This document shows positions 9,080 through 18,680 of a stretch of 64,000 nt of DNA, piece after piece (within the stretch, counting starts at the first letter, position 1; every line of letters begins with the position of its first letter). A program made the translations under genes and the position numbers. The notes below the pieces were generated by a model. It was not told the DNA's origin, ran no database searches, and worked only from the letters and a program-made list of their open reading frames with translations. Location of the stretch: the NCBI GenBank assembly GCA_965207985.1, contig CBDBND010000035.1, forward strand, positions 806,001-870,000, in the 5' to 3' direction. This stretch comes from CBDBND01 sp965207985 (lineage in GTDB: Bacteria > Pseudomonadota > Alphaproteobacteria > Rhodospirillales > Rhodospirillaceae).

Positions 9080-10135
9080 TAGAGCGGTATGATTTTAGGT
9101 TGGGTCATATCCTGCGTTTTTGAAATAGTTGGCGCATTCATTTGAGGTATAGGTATCGAGGAGTCTGCCGATGGCGGCTGAGACGGCCTCGACGGTTCGC
9201 GGCGCTTCGAGGCGGAGCAGATGCTTGAGCTTGGCGAAGACCTGCTCGATGGGATTGAGGTCGGGGGAGTACTTGGGCAGGAACAGGAGCCGGGCGCCGG
9301 CCTGGCGGATGGCCTGTCGCACGGCCTTGGACTTGTGAGAGCCGAGGTTGTCCATGATGACGATGTCGCCGGGCTTGAGGGTTGGGACCAACACGTCCTG
9401 CACATAGATGCGGAAGCGCTCGCCGTTGATCGGCCCGTCGACGAGCCAGGGCGCATCGATTCGGTCGTGGCGCAGCGCGGCGAGGAAGGTCGCGGTGTGC
9501 CAGCGGCCATGTGGCGCCTCGCCGATCAGTCGCGCGCCCTTTGACCCCCAGCCCCGCAGGGGCGCCATGTTGGTCCTGGTCCAGGTCTCGTCGATGAACA
9601 CCAGGCGCGTCGGGTCAACCCGGTCGCGGTACTTCAACCACTGAGCGCGGCGGCGCGCCACGTCACGGCGCCGACGCTCGCCAGCCACCAGCGTTTTTTT
9701 TATAGCTCAGGCCCTGCTCGTGAACGAAGGTCCAGACCGAACGGTAGTCCACCTTCAGGCCCCGATCCGCCAGCTCCCCGACAAGCCCATGAAGCGTGAA
9801 ATCCCCCCGCGCCACCCGGTCCCGCAACCAGCGCTCGTGCGCCCCCCGGATCGCACGCGGCTTGTAACCGCCCATCCGGCCCGGCGCCGCGCTGCCCGTC
9901 CGCCGGTAGCGCGCCAGCCAGGCAACCGCCGTGCTCTCGCCGATCCCGAAATGCCGCGCCGCCGCCCGGCACGACATCCCGTCGCGCGACACAGCCGAAA
10001 TAACCCGTTCTCGAAGATCAAGGGAATAAGCTCTTGCCATCCTTGCTGGCCTCCTTACCCAGCAAGAATCTTGAATCAGAAATCGAAAAGCTTGTGAATC
10101 CCTAAAATGACTCCGTCTAATCACATAAAGCTCTA
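9080..10135. mobile_element. IS630-family insertion sequence
   Basis: About 1.05 kb flanked by TA dinucleotides (9080-9081 and 10134-10135), the target duplication expected for IS630/Tc1-mariner elements. The ends share an inverted repeat beginning TAGAGC and continuing loosely as K-K-T-A-T-G. It holds one frameshifted transposase on the minus strand and is visibly richer in GC than its surroundings. It sits between the double hydrolase and the VOC gene and appears not to interrupt a gene. Confidence 0.8.
9095..10040 (-). CDS. IS630-family transposase, two frames joined at an A8 run
   Basis: The first frame (10040 down to about 9700) encodes a helix-turn-helix domain (A-R-A-Y-S-L-D-L-R-E-R-V, then C-R-A-A-A-R-H-F-G). 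The second frame (to 9095) encodes the DDE domain, with F-I-D-E-T-W, I-V-M-D-N-L-G-S-H-K and L-P-K-Y-S-P-D-L-N-P-I-E-Q. They meet at a run of eight A in the message (T-run 9694-9701), where a +1 (or -2) shift joins them into about 314 aa, normal for IS630. Such slippery runs are commonly used for programmed frameshifting in this family, so the element may be active. Confidence 0.85.
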
Positions 10136-10231
10136 GAACGAAAAAACTCTACGCTGATAATTCCATTTTTCATTCGGCCAAACCAATAACCAAAGGCGAA
10201 TGACGATATTCATCGATAGACAACGTGTTAT

Positions 10232-11329
10232 TCAACTCGAAACGATCTCTACCAGTTCCCCAGCACTACCCCGGAGCGTGAAACCATCCGGATTATCGTT
10301 GCCTGGTAAAGGCAGGGCGCCCTGGCCTAATGGGTTTATACCTGCTTCATCGCACATGCGCCTGCACCGCGCTATGTCATTTACACGTATTGTGATCATC
10401 GCGAGTCCCATTCTCGCTAATGACGTGGGGTACATAATCCCCCTTCTGGCGGTCACTTCCCACACTTCCATGTTGAGGCCCCACCCGACATTATTCCAGG
10501 TAAGGCTTGTTCCCGGCGGTGCGCCGGTCAATTCGTTCACGTTTCGCTGGAATAATTTCTGTCCCGGTATGAGAGGCATACCCAGCACTTTCTCATAAAA
10601 ATCCCCGACCGGACCCTTGTCCAGACTGACGATAGTTGTCGTATAAAATCCTCCGTGCAGCCCTGGAAAATCTCGTTCCGGCCGGTCATCCCCGATGTTA
10701 CCGCTGATGAACATTTGTTCTCCGCCGGGTCCAAAGGCAGCGTATGTCATGTACTGCACGATCCGGGGTGTGTCGCGGTCTGTTGGCTGGGCATAGAAAT
10801 ACCAATATCGTGGTGTTGTGATTGTTGGAACGCCAGCGCTGCGTAGGAGATGAAAGGAAAGAGCGGTATCTTTCGTGCCGCCTTCCATAGTCATTAGCCC
10901 AGGGTCCGTTGGATCAGAATCTGGCCTGGGTCTGTTCGGCTTCGCATCCCGGGGCGCTTCAAGCACTCGTACAGCCGCACTTTTGGGATAATCCGGTATA
11001 TTTAACAGAGCATGGCGCCTGCCGACATTGCCAATGCCAGGAGCCGAGGACTGCACGCGACCCAATCGCCGGTCCTCTTGTAGAGTCATACCAATTAAAT
11101 CACTGTAAAACTCAATGCTTGCGTCGACGTCTGGCGAAACGGTCGTAAATGCGACTATTTTCGCATCTAGCGGATTTGTCTTCTCCAGTGCAGGAATAGT
11201 CGATCCCTCTTGCTCCACTGGTTCATCACTCATCGGCTCAGCATATGATTTTCTAGTGAAAGCACAGGGTACAGAAGCCGCAAGTGCTGGCACCGTCTTA
11301 AGGAGGGTACGGCGTCTAATTGTTCTCAT
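10232..11329 (-). CDS. Tat-exported VOC/glyoxalase-fold protein
   Basis: 365 aa. It begins with a strong twin-arginine signal (T-I-R-R-R-T-L-L-K). Two VOC-type modules follow: one near 57-110 (A-F-T-T-V-S-P-D-V-D-A-S-I-E-F-Y-S-D-L-I-G-M) and one near 225-260 (T-T-T-I-V-S-L-D and F-Y-E-K-V-L-G-M-P). A third partial repeat (A-M-I-T-I-R-V-N-D-I) is near the C-terminus. VOC proteins include extradiol dioxygenases, glyoxalases, epimerases and binding proteins. I cannot assign metal ligands confidently here. It lies downstream of the methyltransferase pseudogene on the same strand. Ribosome binding site weak. Confidence 0.7.
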   Translation of the reverse strand: MRTIRRRTLLKTVPALAASVPCAFTRKSYAEPMSDEPVEQEGSTIPALEKTNPLDAKIVAFTTVSPDVDASIEFYSDLIGMTLQEDRRLGRVQSSAPGIGNVGRRHALLNIPDYPKSAAVRVLEAPRDAKPNRPRPDSDPTDPGLMTMEGGTKDTALSFHLLRSAGVPTITTPRYWYFYAQPTDRDTPRIVQYMTYAAFGPGGEQMFISGNIGDDRPERDFPGLHGGFYTTTIVSLDKGPVGDFYEKVLGMPLIPGQKLFQRNVNELTGAPPGTSLTWNNVGWGLNMEVWEVTARRGIMYPTSLARMGLAMITIRVNDIARCRRMCDEAGINPLGQGALPLPGNDNPDGFTLRGSAGELVEIVSS

Positions 11330-11384
11330 TTACCACGTACCATGGCACAATCGATGGTCAGCCAAGCAAAAATTAGAACAAGAC

Positions 11385-12586
11385 CTAGGCTGGTTTAGTG
11401 GCCAGGAAGTTGCTCGGAAAACGCCTACTAGGCGGGCCGTTTTCATTGACCTCAAATCCCGCGTCTTGGAATGTCCCAGTAAAATCTAACTCCCGGTACT
11501 GCTCGCGCCAGACCTCGTGATTCCACCGGTGGTTTTTCCACATGGAATACAAATAGTATGGTGTCGTTTTAATTCGTTTGGCCCCTGTGTAAAAATCATA
11601 GGGAACGTACACGCCGCCTGGACGCAAGATGCGGTATACTTCTTTGGAGATATCTATGGTCGCCTGCGCCGGTACTATGTGGTGAAGAATGTACGCGGCT
11701 ACGATATCAAAATAGCCGTCGGGAAACTTGGTGTCTTCGGCCAGTCGTTGCGCAAGGTGGACCTCCACACCCAGATCCACGGCCCGCATGTGACCGAACC
11801 GGATCATCGGAGCGCCAATATCTACTCCCCAGACTTCTGCATCAGGAAATCTTTCTTTCAGGCACACGGCGAGCTGGCCGATACCGCATCCCAAATCCAG
11901 AATCCGCAAAACCTTTCCGTCTTTCGGCACTGGCACGTGAGAGGCAATTAGTGTGTGCTGCTCATCCTGCCGGTTCTCTTCTCTCAGAGCCATATAGAGA
12001 AGGTGGGTGCCGTAGTAGTAGAGGTGACCTGCCAAGGGATGGCCCACATACCCTCCGGGCTGGCAGTGAATCTCATAACGGGTGTAGATGGGGATATGCA
12101 TGTCGGGATTGAGTTCCAATGTGCCCGGCCCGATATTGTCATAGGCTTCCATTTCCTCGAGATACGCATCAGCATTTGCAGAGAAATGCATATCCAGATC
12201 GCGGAACATGACGTCTTGAATATCGATCCGGAACCGTGCGCCCGTCCCTAAAAGATCATCCCCTTCAACCGCAGCCAGCACCTCCTCTACCGAAACGTCC
12301 TCGCTATCGGGGTCGATGCCCGCGTCCAGCATCAATTGATGGAATCTATTGCGTTCCATCGTTTGCAAAATATGGGTGTAACCCCATGTTCTAAACCCAC
12401 CTAGGAAATCGTCCCTGCTCTCTAAGTCTAAATGGGAAGGAGTTCCAGCCGGCCCTTTGTGCCGCGCGGCTCCAAGTCAAAATCGTACTTTGGAGTGGCC
12501 GCGCCGGCCTTGCGTCCGGACACAAAAGAAGCCGCTGCTGACCCAATAGCACCTGCGGCACCGAACAGGGTGCGACGTATTATCAC
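11385..12586 (-). pseudogene. Tat-type methyltransferase gene with single-base frameshift
   Basis: The intact reading frame from 12368 encodes only the last 327 aa. Upstream, a GTG at 12586 preceded by GGAGG opens a Tat signal (I-I-R-R-T-L-F-G-A-A) matching the neighbour at 12653, and the match continues through K-Y-D-F-D-L-E-P-R-G-T-K-G-R-L-E. Around 12428-12438 the frame shifts and then resumes as L-D-L-E-S-R-D-D-F. Restoring one base gives 400 aa, exactly the length of the adjacent paralogue. SAM motif I (D-L-G-C-G-I-G-Q) is intact. It is either a recent pseudogene or carries a sequencing indel. An internal start would give a cytoplasmic, signal-less form. Confidence 0.75.
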
Positions 12587-12652
12587 GGCAAGCCCTCCTC
12601 TATTTCATTGGTAGCGACTTCTGCAATCCAAATTCAAATGGCAGAACGCGAC

Positions 12653-13855
12653 CTAAGCCGGTTTTGTCGCTAGGAAATTGCTGGCAAACCGCCAACCACG
12701 AGGACCGTTTTCGTTTACGTCAAAGCCGGCATCCCGGAAGGTCTTTGAGAAATCCAGGTTTCTATATTGCTCGCGCCACACTTCATGGTTCCACCGGTGG
12801 TCCTTCCACATGGCGTACAAATAGTACGGCGTCGTTCTGACCGGTTTAGAGCTCGTATAAAAATCGTAGGGTACGTACACGCCACCTGGCCGGAGAATTC
12901 GGAACACTTCTTTTGAGATGTCGATGGTAGCCTGTGCGGATACTTCGTGGTGCAGGATGTACGACGCGACAATATCGAAGTAGTCATCGGGGAATTTGGT
13001 ATCTTCCGCCAGCCGTTGCGCGAGATGGACCTCCACGCCCAGGTCCACGGCACGCATATGACCAAAACGGACCATGGGGCCGCCGATGTCGATCCCCCAC
13101 ACCTCGGCATCGGGGAACCTTTCTTTGAGACAAACGGCAAGTTGGCCGATGCCACAACCCAAATCCAGGACCCGCAGGACTTTGCCATCCTTCGGCACTG
13201 GCACGTGTGAGGCAATAAACGTGTGCTGCTCATCCTGCCGATTCTCTTCTTGCAGGGCCATGTAAAAGGTATTGGTGCCATAGTAATAGAGGTGCCCCCC
13301 TAATGGGTGGCCGACAAATCCTCCGGGCTGGCAATGAATTTCATACTTTGTATAGATGGGGATGTGCATGTCGGGATTGAGTTCCAACGTCCCCGGCCCA
13401 ATATTGTCGTAGGCTTCCATCTCTTCAAGATAGGCATCGGCATTGGCGGAGAAATGCATGTTCAAGCTGCGGTACATGACATCCTGAATGTCGATCCGGA
13501 ATCTTATGCCCGTCCCTAAAAGATCGTCCTTTTCAACCACTGCCAGCACATCCTCAAGCGGAACGTCTTCGCTATCGGGATCGATGCCCGCTTCCAGCAT
13601 CAATCGATTAAACCTGTTGCGTTCCATCCCGCGTAAAACGTGCTCATAACCCCATGTTCTTAGGCCCCCGAAGAAATCATCTCTGGCCTCAACGTCTAAA
13701 GTGGGGAGCCTCTCCAGCCTGCCTTTTGTTCCACGGGGCTCTATGTCGAAATCATACTTAGCAGTGGCCGCGCCGGCCTTTCGTCCGGTCATAAAAGAAG
13801 CTGCAGCTGATCCGACAGCAGCCGCGGTGCTGAATAGGGAGCGACGTCCTAACAT
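12653..13855 (-). CDS. Tat-exported class I SAM methyltransferase-like protein
   Basis: 400 aa. Its start follows GGAGGAGG. The Tat signal is G-R-R-S-L-F-S-T-A-A-A-V-G. The conserved N-terminal block Y-E-I-H-C-Q-P-G-G-F-V-G is at about 171-182. The methyltransferase core has D-L-G-C-G-I-G-Q at 231-238, the acidic D256 after strand 2, A-E-D-T-K-F-P-D-D-Y-F-D-I-V at 283-296 and L-R-P-G-G-V-Y-V near 321-328. It is a tandem duplicate of the frameshifted copy downstream. It is transcribed away from the hydrolase at 14140, with which it shares a promoter region. Substrate unknown; the export signal is surprising for a SAM enzyme. Confidence 0.8.
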   Translation of the reverse strand: MLGRRSLFSTAAAVGSAAASFMTGRKAGAATAKYDFDIEPRGTKGRLERLPTLDVEARDDFFGGLRTWGYEHVLRGMERNRFNRLMLEAGIDPDSEDVPLEDVLAVVEKDDLLGTGIRFRIDIQDVMYRSLNMHFSANADAYLEEMEAYDNIGPGTLELNPDMHIPIYTKYEIHCQPGGFVGHPLGGHLYYYGTNTFYMALQEENRQDEQHTFIASHVPVPKDGKVLRVLDLGCGIGQLAVCLKERFPDAEVWGIDIGGPMVRFGHMRAVDLGVEVHLAQRLAEDTKFPDDYFDIVASYILHHEVSAQATIDISKEVFRILRPGGVYVPYDFYTSSKPVRTTPYYLYAMWKDHRWNHEVWREQYRNLDFSKTFRDAGFDVNENGPRGWRFASNFLATKPA

Positions 13856-14139
13856 TGAACTGCCTCCTCCATTTCAATTGAAGCGCCCTCGACGAACAGT
13901 CGCGCATGGGCTCTGAAAACATTGTAGATGAAAATATTGCTGCTTCTCAAAGAGTTTACCTGCCTAAATCGACCTTGATGATCAGAATTTCGCAAGGTGC
14001 CGTTCGCGCAGCAAAAATCGGTTTGGCACGGGCACGTGACTCATTAAATTTGTCGCTAAAGATTGGTGCAAATTGCTTTTATTTGGACGGTCTCGGTTTC
14101 CCTCACCTCAAAACTCGTTTACCGAAAGGACTTTATCTC

Positions 14140-15129
14140 ATGCCACACGTTCAGCTGCCGGATATCACTTCATTTTCCAAGAAGCTGTTTGCCCTACTTT
14201 TATTGGTTGCATATTTGGTCGGACCTCAAGCGGCTAGCGCCCAATACGTCGATGGCAAACTGCGTGGCGTTTCCGTCGACGATTGGCAAGGCTGGATGAT
14301 CTTGAAAGGGGGCAAGGGTTACGCCTCCTCCCCTATGGGACAGGTGCATTACCGGGATATAGGGCCGCGGGACTACAAATATCCCATTGTCTTGTTGCAT
14401 CAGTCGCCCATGTCGATGATCCAATGGGCTCCGGTACAAAATGAATTGGCTAACATGGGCGTGCGCGCCATTACCGTGGATACGCCGGGGTATGGCACCT
14501 CTGATTTACCGGATAAGCAACCAACCATTCCGGAGTTTGCCGATAACCTGGTGCATGTGCTCGATCACCTGAAGTTGGACAAGGTTGTCGTCGCCGGCCA
14601 TCACACCGGATCCCAGATTGCTGTGTCCTTTGCCGGTACGCACCCGGACCGGGTCGCCGCAGTCGTGCTGCATGGAGCAGCGCAGCTCAATGAGGAAGAA
14701 AGAGCACGCTATTTAGCCCTCAACCGGACACCGCGTACACCGCTGCCTGATGGATCTCACCTCAGCCGTTCCTGGCGGCCGCAGACGCCGCCACTGAGCC
14801 AGGCCATGCTCGATGCGAGAAACTTGGTGTTTATGACGGCGTACATCCAAGGGCCCGACATCGGACATTGGGCCGCCTATCATTACGACATGCTGCCGGA
14901 CCTCATGTCGATCAAAACTCCTGGAATGATCCTGTCTGATGTTGGTGACGCCATTCACTACATTGATCTTCGTGTCGCCGAACTGAGGCCCGACTTCAAA
15001 TATGTGGAGTTCTCCAAAGGAGGCTCCACGATCGAATTCATGGTCGAACCCAAGCGCTGGGCAACAATCGTTGCCGACTTTTTAGCGACCATCGACGACG
15101 GTGAAAAACGGACCGGGCTTGGCCAATAA
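14140..15129 (+). CDS. Sec-exported alpha/beta-hydrolase-fold protein, G-H-H-T-G elbow
   Basis: 329 aa. The ATG at 14140, preceded by AAAGGA, is chosen because it directly precedes a clear Sec signal (L-F-A-L-L-L-L-V-A-Y-L-V-G-P-Q-A-A-S-A). The mature part starts with L-R-G-V-S-V-D-D-W-Q-G-W, shared with 4271 and 5274. The fold shows V-L-L-H-Q-S-P (84-90), D-T-P-G-Y-G-T-S-D (114-122) and the elbow G-H-H-T-G at 153-157, so His155 stands where the nucleophile would be. The expected catalytic-His loop reads S-K-G-G-S-T-I-E-F (292-300). It lies alone on the plus strand between methyltransferase and flavoprotein genes. Confidence 0.75.
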   Translation: MPHVQLPDITSFSKKLFALLLLVAYLVGPQAASAQYVDGKLRGVSVDDWQGWMILKGGKGYASSPMGQVHYRDIGPRDYKYPIVLLHQSPMSMIQWAPVQNELANMGVRAITVDTPGYGTSDLPDKQPTIPEFADNLVHVLDHLKLDKVVVAGHHTGSQIAVSFAGTHPDRVAAVVLHGAAQLNEEERARYLALNRTPRTPLPDGSHLSRSWRPQTPPLSQAMLDARNLVFMTAYIQGPDIGHWAAYHYDMLPDLMSIKTPGMILSDVGDAIHYIDLRVAELRPDFKYVEFSKGGSTIEFMVEPKRWATIVADFLATIDDGEKRTGLGQ

Positions 15130-15137
15130 AGCGCTGG

Positions 15138-16676
15138 TTAGGCTTGCAAGTCGATTAGGTCCAGCCCCAACCGGCGCCCAAGGGCCAAAGCAGGTGTGAC
15201 CATCATCCCGCCGAAATAACACTGCCCCATCAGGGACCCCGCGCCCAAAACCTCACCTGCGGCGTACAGATTGGGGACGGAACTCATATCCGTTCGCAGG
15301 ACCCGCAACTGGTTGTCCACCGCCAATCCGGCGAACCCAAGCAACTGGGCGCTTTGCACGCGGATAGCATAGTAAGGTGGATTTTGAATTGGCCGGGGGA
15401 GGTGTTTCCGGCCTAAATGGTCTCGTCCCCGCTGTTGACCGGCGTTGTATTGAGCCACCGTTGTTTCAAACGCCGACGCATTGATACCGGTGGCGTTTGC
15501 GAGGTCTGGGAGTGAGTCGGCCTTTCTGAACGAAAACTCATTATTAAAGGCATCCGCCATGTCTTCCCGCGTCCAATTTCTAACAACCGGCGGTGCGGCG
15601 TTGAAGATTTCATCATCGAACACAACCCAGAACCGTTCGTGCGGTTGTTCAGCAAGAGCTAGTTCTTTCGCATGAACGCTGACGATGTCCTCTTGGATAA
15701 ACCTCTCACCGCGTTCATTGACCCATATTTCCCAGGGTTGCCGGTCTGGTGGATATTGATAGATGGAGGCCATGGATTGGCTGGGAATGTCTCCGTCAAC
15801 CATAATGGATCCAAAATTGGGTAAATGATGTTCACCGCCTCTGACGAAACCGCCGACTGACAGCCCCAATGTAATTCCTATGCCTTGGCTGTAAGGGTTT
15901 GACACGTCGCTGTAGTCGGGCACGCCTTCCAGCTCTTCGAACATTTGCGAATTGGACGCATAGCCGCCGGAGGTAAGGGCAATTTTCCGGCCTTTGTAGA
16001 AGACTTCCGTACCGTCTTCTTTTCGGCCGTAAACTCCAGTGACCCTACCGCCGGGCTCGTAGCCGAGCCGTGTCACGTCGGTGCTGGTCTCAAACATGAT
16101 CTGCCCAGAAGCAATCAACGGGTTCATGACGCGCTCGCAGACCTCAAGAATACCGACAGCGCCCTTGTCGGACCAAACGTATCGTGCACGGGTCTGCCCC
16201 TCATGTGTCATGCCGCGTATGACCGGAGTGCCTTCGGCCACCTCAAACCCGTTGTCCATTAGCCAGTCGAACGCCGGTGCACAACTGTCAACGGTCAGTC
16301 TCAGCAGGTCGGGATTGGCTGTCCCGTCGGATAGTCGCATGACATCCTCAAAAAAAATGTCGGGATGATCATCAATGCCAAGGCTTTTTTGAAGTTTCGT
16401 TCCGGCCGCACTCATTCTGCCACCGGAGTATGACAAACTGCCACCAAGCTGGGCCGCAGCCTCAACGATGAGGACGCGTGCGCCGCGCTGTGCCGCAAAA
16501 ATTGCTGCCGGCAAGCCCGCGTTGCCACCACCGATGACAATGACATCAAATTCGGTTTCGGTTGCCTTTGGCTGGTGGGTTGTGAGCGCACTGCCGACTG
16601 CCAATCCGCCCGCGCCTAGCAGAAACTGGCGTTTCGAGACCGTGGCGACCTTTGGCCACGTACCCGTTTGCGTCAT
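15138..16676 (-). CDS. Exported FAD-dependent oxidoreductase (FAD_binding_2)
   Basis: 512 aa, a close paralogue of 1747 and 16710. The N-terminus has S-K-R-Q-F-L-L-G-A-G-G (Tat-like) and then the FAD motif G-G-G-N-A-G-L-P-A-A near 49-58 with V-L-I-V-E-A. The shared segment G-G-R-M-S-A-A-G-T-K-L-Q-K-S and the C-terminal G-G-M-M-V-T-P-A-L-A-L-G-R are conserved. It is likely periplasmic and lacks a haem domain. It stops 8 bases from the end of the convergent hydrolase at 14140. The gene at 16710 is directly upstream on the same strand, suggesting an operon of small protein, flavoprotein and flavoprotein. Substrate unknown. Confidence 0.8.
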   Translation of the reverse strand: MTQTGTWPKVATVSKRQFLLGAGGLAVGSALTTHQPKATETEFDVIVIGGGNAGLPAAIFAAQRGARVLIVEAAAQLGGSLSYSGGRMSAAGTKLQKSLGIDDHPDIFFEDVMRLSDGTANPDLLRLTVDSCAPAFDWLMDNGFEVAEGTPVIRGMTHEGQTRARYVWSDKGAVGILEVCERVMNPLIASGQIMFETSTDVTRLGYEPGGRVTGVYGRKEDGTEVFYKGRKIALTSGGYASNSQMFEELEGVPDYSDVSNPYSQGIGITLGLSVGGFVRGGEHHLPNFGSIMVDGDIPSQSMASIYQYPPDRQPWEIWVNERGERFIQEDIVSVHAKELALAEQPHERFWVVFDDEIFNAAPPVVRNWTREDMADAFNNEFSFRKADSLPDLANATGINASAFETTVAQYNAGQQRGRDHLGRKHLPRPIQNPPYYAIRVQSAQLLGFAGLAVDNQLRVLRTDMSSVPNLYAAGEVLGAGSLMGQCYFGGMMVTPALALGRRLGLDLIDLQA

Positions 16677-16709
16677 GGCACCCTTACCTTTCTTCCATTA
16701 ACCATATCA

Positions 16710-18218
16710 TCAGGATTGTAGAGAAATGATCTCGCGGCCGAGTAAGCGTCCGAAAGCCAGAGCGGGCGTCACCATCATGCCCCCGAAGTAACATTGCCCC
16801 ATCAATTGACCGGCCCCTAGAAGTTCTCCGGCGGCGTAGAGTTTCGGAATTGAACTAAGGTCCGACCGCAGAACGTGCAATTCGTCATCAACAGCCAATC
16901 CCGCAAAACTGATGATTTGTGAGCTTTGCGAACGGATGGCATAGAACGGACCCTTCTCAATGGGCGCCGGCATGTGTTTCCGGCCCAGTCGATCAACGCC
17001 CTTAGCTTGAGCATCATTGTAATCCATCACCGACTTCTCAAGCCCAACCGGATCTATGCCTGTCACTTGGGCCAGTTCATACAGGGAGTCCGCTTTCTTG
17101 AAGGCAAAGTCTTTATTGAATGCGGCTTCCATTTTCTCTCGCGTCCAACGATTAACAGCCGGAGGTGCGGACGTAAAAATCTCATGATCAAAGATTACCC
17201 AAAACCGTTCATGCGGTTGCTTGATCAATGCCAGTTCTTTTTTGTGGATGCTGTCGATGTCTTCCGCAATGAACCTATCACCCTGAGCATTGACCCAAAT
17301 TTCCCACGGCAGACGCTCATCAGGCCTCTGGTGAATCATGGCGTAAATTGGTCCGGGAATTTTATCCGTCTGTGGAATACCACCCATCGTGGGCAAGTGA
17401 TCCTCGCCGCCCCGCAAATATCCCCCGACAGAAAGCCCCAGCTCAATTCCTATTCCCTGGTTATAGGGATACGTCCCGTCGCTATAGTCTGGCGTTCCCT
17501 CAAGAGCGCTGAACATTTCTGAATTGGCGGTGTATCCGCCGGAGGTCAACACCACGTTACGGCCATACCACGTGTTTTTGGCGCCACTATCGTTCCTGCC
17601 GACAACGCCTTTGATGTCTCCAGATGGGCCTAACTCAAATTTCTCAACTGCCGTATCAAGCTGAACCGTAATCTGCTCAGACTCGATCAAGGGCTCCATC
17701 ACTCTATTGAAGACGGCCAGAAGGCCCCTCCCACCGTCGGGAGACCACACATACCTGGGCCGGCTTTGCCCTGCATGGGTCATACCCCGTCGGACCGGCA
17801 CGCCTTCTTGAACATTAAAGCCATTGTCCATGAGCCAGTCGAATGCCTGAGCGGCATGGTCAACGAACAGGCGCAACAGATCGGGGTTCGCTGTCCCGTT
17901 GGAGAGCTGCATCACGTCGTCAAAAAGGATATCGGGAGAGTCCTCAATCCCCATGCTCTTCTGCAACTTGGTTCCGGCGGCGCTCATGCGCCCCCCCGAT
18001 ACGGTAAGAGTCCCGCCTAACTTATCTGCAGCGTCGATGATTAAGACGCGTGCACCGCGTTGTGCCGCGAAAATGGCAGTCGGCAGACCGGCATTTCCTC
18101 CACCGACAACGATGACGTCATAATTATTAGCGGTTGCCTGTGCGTTACCGCCGACTGCGGAAGCAGTTAAGGCTGACGCTCCCGCACTTGCCAGAAACTG
18201 GCGTTTAGAAAGCCTCAT
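16710..18218 (-). CDS. Exported FAD-dependent oxidoreductase (FAD_binding_2)
   Basis: 502 aa, starting after GGGAGAG. The signal is L-S-K-R-Q-F-L-A-S-A-G-A, followed by the FAD motif G-G-G-N-A-G-L-P-T-A and V-L-I-I-D-A. It shares long conserved stretches with the flavoproteins at 1747 and 15138, including M-D-N-G-F and the P-W-E-I-W-V-N segment, and differs mostly in the middle substrate region. Three such paralogues in one island suggest several related substrates or successive steps. Probably periplasmic, with electrons coming from an unidentified partner. Confidence 0.8.
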   Translation of the reverse strand: MRLSKRQFLASAGASALTASAVGGNAQATANNYDVIVVGGGNAGLPTAIFAAQRGARVLIIDAADKLGGTLTVSGGRMSAAGTKLQKSMGIEDSPDILFDDVMQLSNGTANPDLLRLFVDHAAQAFDWLMDNGFNVQEGVPVRRGMTHAGQSRPRYVWSPDGGRGLLAVFNRVMEPLIESEQITVQLDTAVEKFELGPSGDIKGVVGRNDSGAKNTWYGRNVVLTSGGYTANSEMFSALEGTPDYSDGTYPYNQGIGIELGLSVGGYLRGGEDHLPTMGGIPQTDKIPGPIYAMIHQRPDERLPWEIWVNAQGDRFIAEDIDSIHKKELALIKQPHERFWVIFDHEIFTSAPPAVNRWTREKMEAAFNKDFAFKKADSLYELAQVTGIDPVGLEKSVMDYNDAQAKGVDRLGRKHMPAPIEKGPFYAIRSQSSQIISFAGLAVDDELHVLRSDLSSIPKLYAAGELLGAGQLMGQCYFGGMMVTPALAFGRLLGREIISLQS

Positions 18219-18261
18219 AGCGCTCTCCCATCAGGCGGGTTCTTTCGTCTGATCGGCAGTA

Positions 18262-18627
18262 TTAACTGCGATCTTTGAAGCGTGGTTCCGCGAAATGCCG
18301 GTCAGTCAAAGTACGCGTCAAAACGCCGAACACACGCTGAATTGTGGCGTCTTGTTCATCACGCCACCGCATTCTTTGCTCTTCGCTCGGCATGTATTTC
18401 TCAATTGCCTCATCCGTCACCTTCTGACCCTGACTGAGGAGGCTTTCAACCACCCGGCTGCGTTCCCGCTCGGCCCAGAACTCGGTGGCGAGCGCGTAGG
18501 CGATGATCATGAGGTTGTCGATATGAGGGTCTTCGTGGAATGACGCCCGTGTCGCATCCGTTTCAATAAAATCGGCTGCATAGCCTGGCCGTGCGAATTC
18601 CGGTGGAGAGGTTTTCTTGTTGTCCAT
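18262..18627 (-). CDS. Small protein of unknown family, paired with methyltransferase
   Basis: 121 aa, no signal peptide, start after AGAGGAA. It resembles the 116 aa product at 33556: both have A-x-D-F-I near residue 18, a D-N-L-M/D-N-M-M-x-x-x-I/A-A-L/L-A-x-E-x-W segment, V-V-E-x-L-L and I-E-K/Q-Y-M-P-S/T-x-E-Q-x-x-x-W. The sequence looks mainly helical and charged. It lies between the methyltransferase (18681) and a flavoprotein gene on the same strand, while its paralogue lies next to another methyltransferase (32098), so a working link is likely. I do not recognise the family. Confidence 0.6.
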   Translation of the reverse strand: MDNKKTSPPEFARPGYAADFIETDATRASFHEDPHIDNLMIIAYALATEFWAERERSRVVESLLSQGQKVTDEAIEKYMPSEEQRMRWRDEQDATIQRVFGVLTRTLTDRHFAEPRFKDRS

Positions 18628-18680
18628 GAGTTGTTCCTCTTTGTTCTAAACCCAATACAGAGCGTTGGTCATCTCCAGTG

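Noticed and set aside
9079..9688. Further long open frames on both strands within the IS630 element and within the IS5-type elements
   Set aside because: GC-rich DNA gives long chance frames; only the frames with DDE and helix-turn-helix motifs are accepted.
9694..9701. Frameshift in the IS630 transposase as damage
   Set aside because: An A8 slippery run at the right place is typical of programmed frameshifting in the family.
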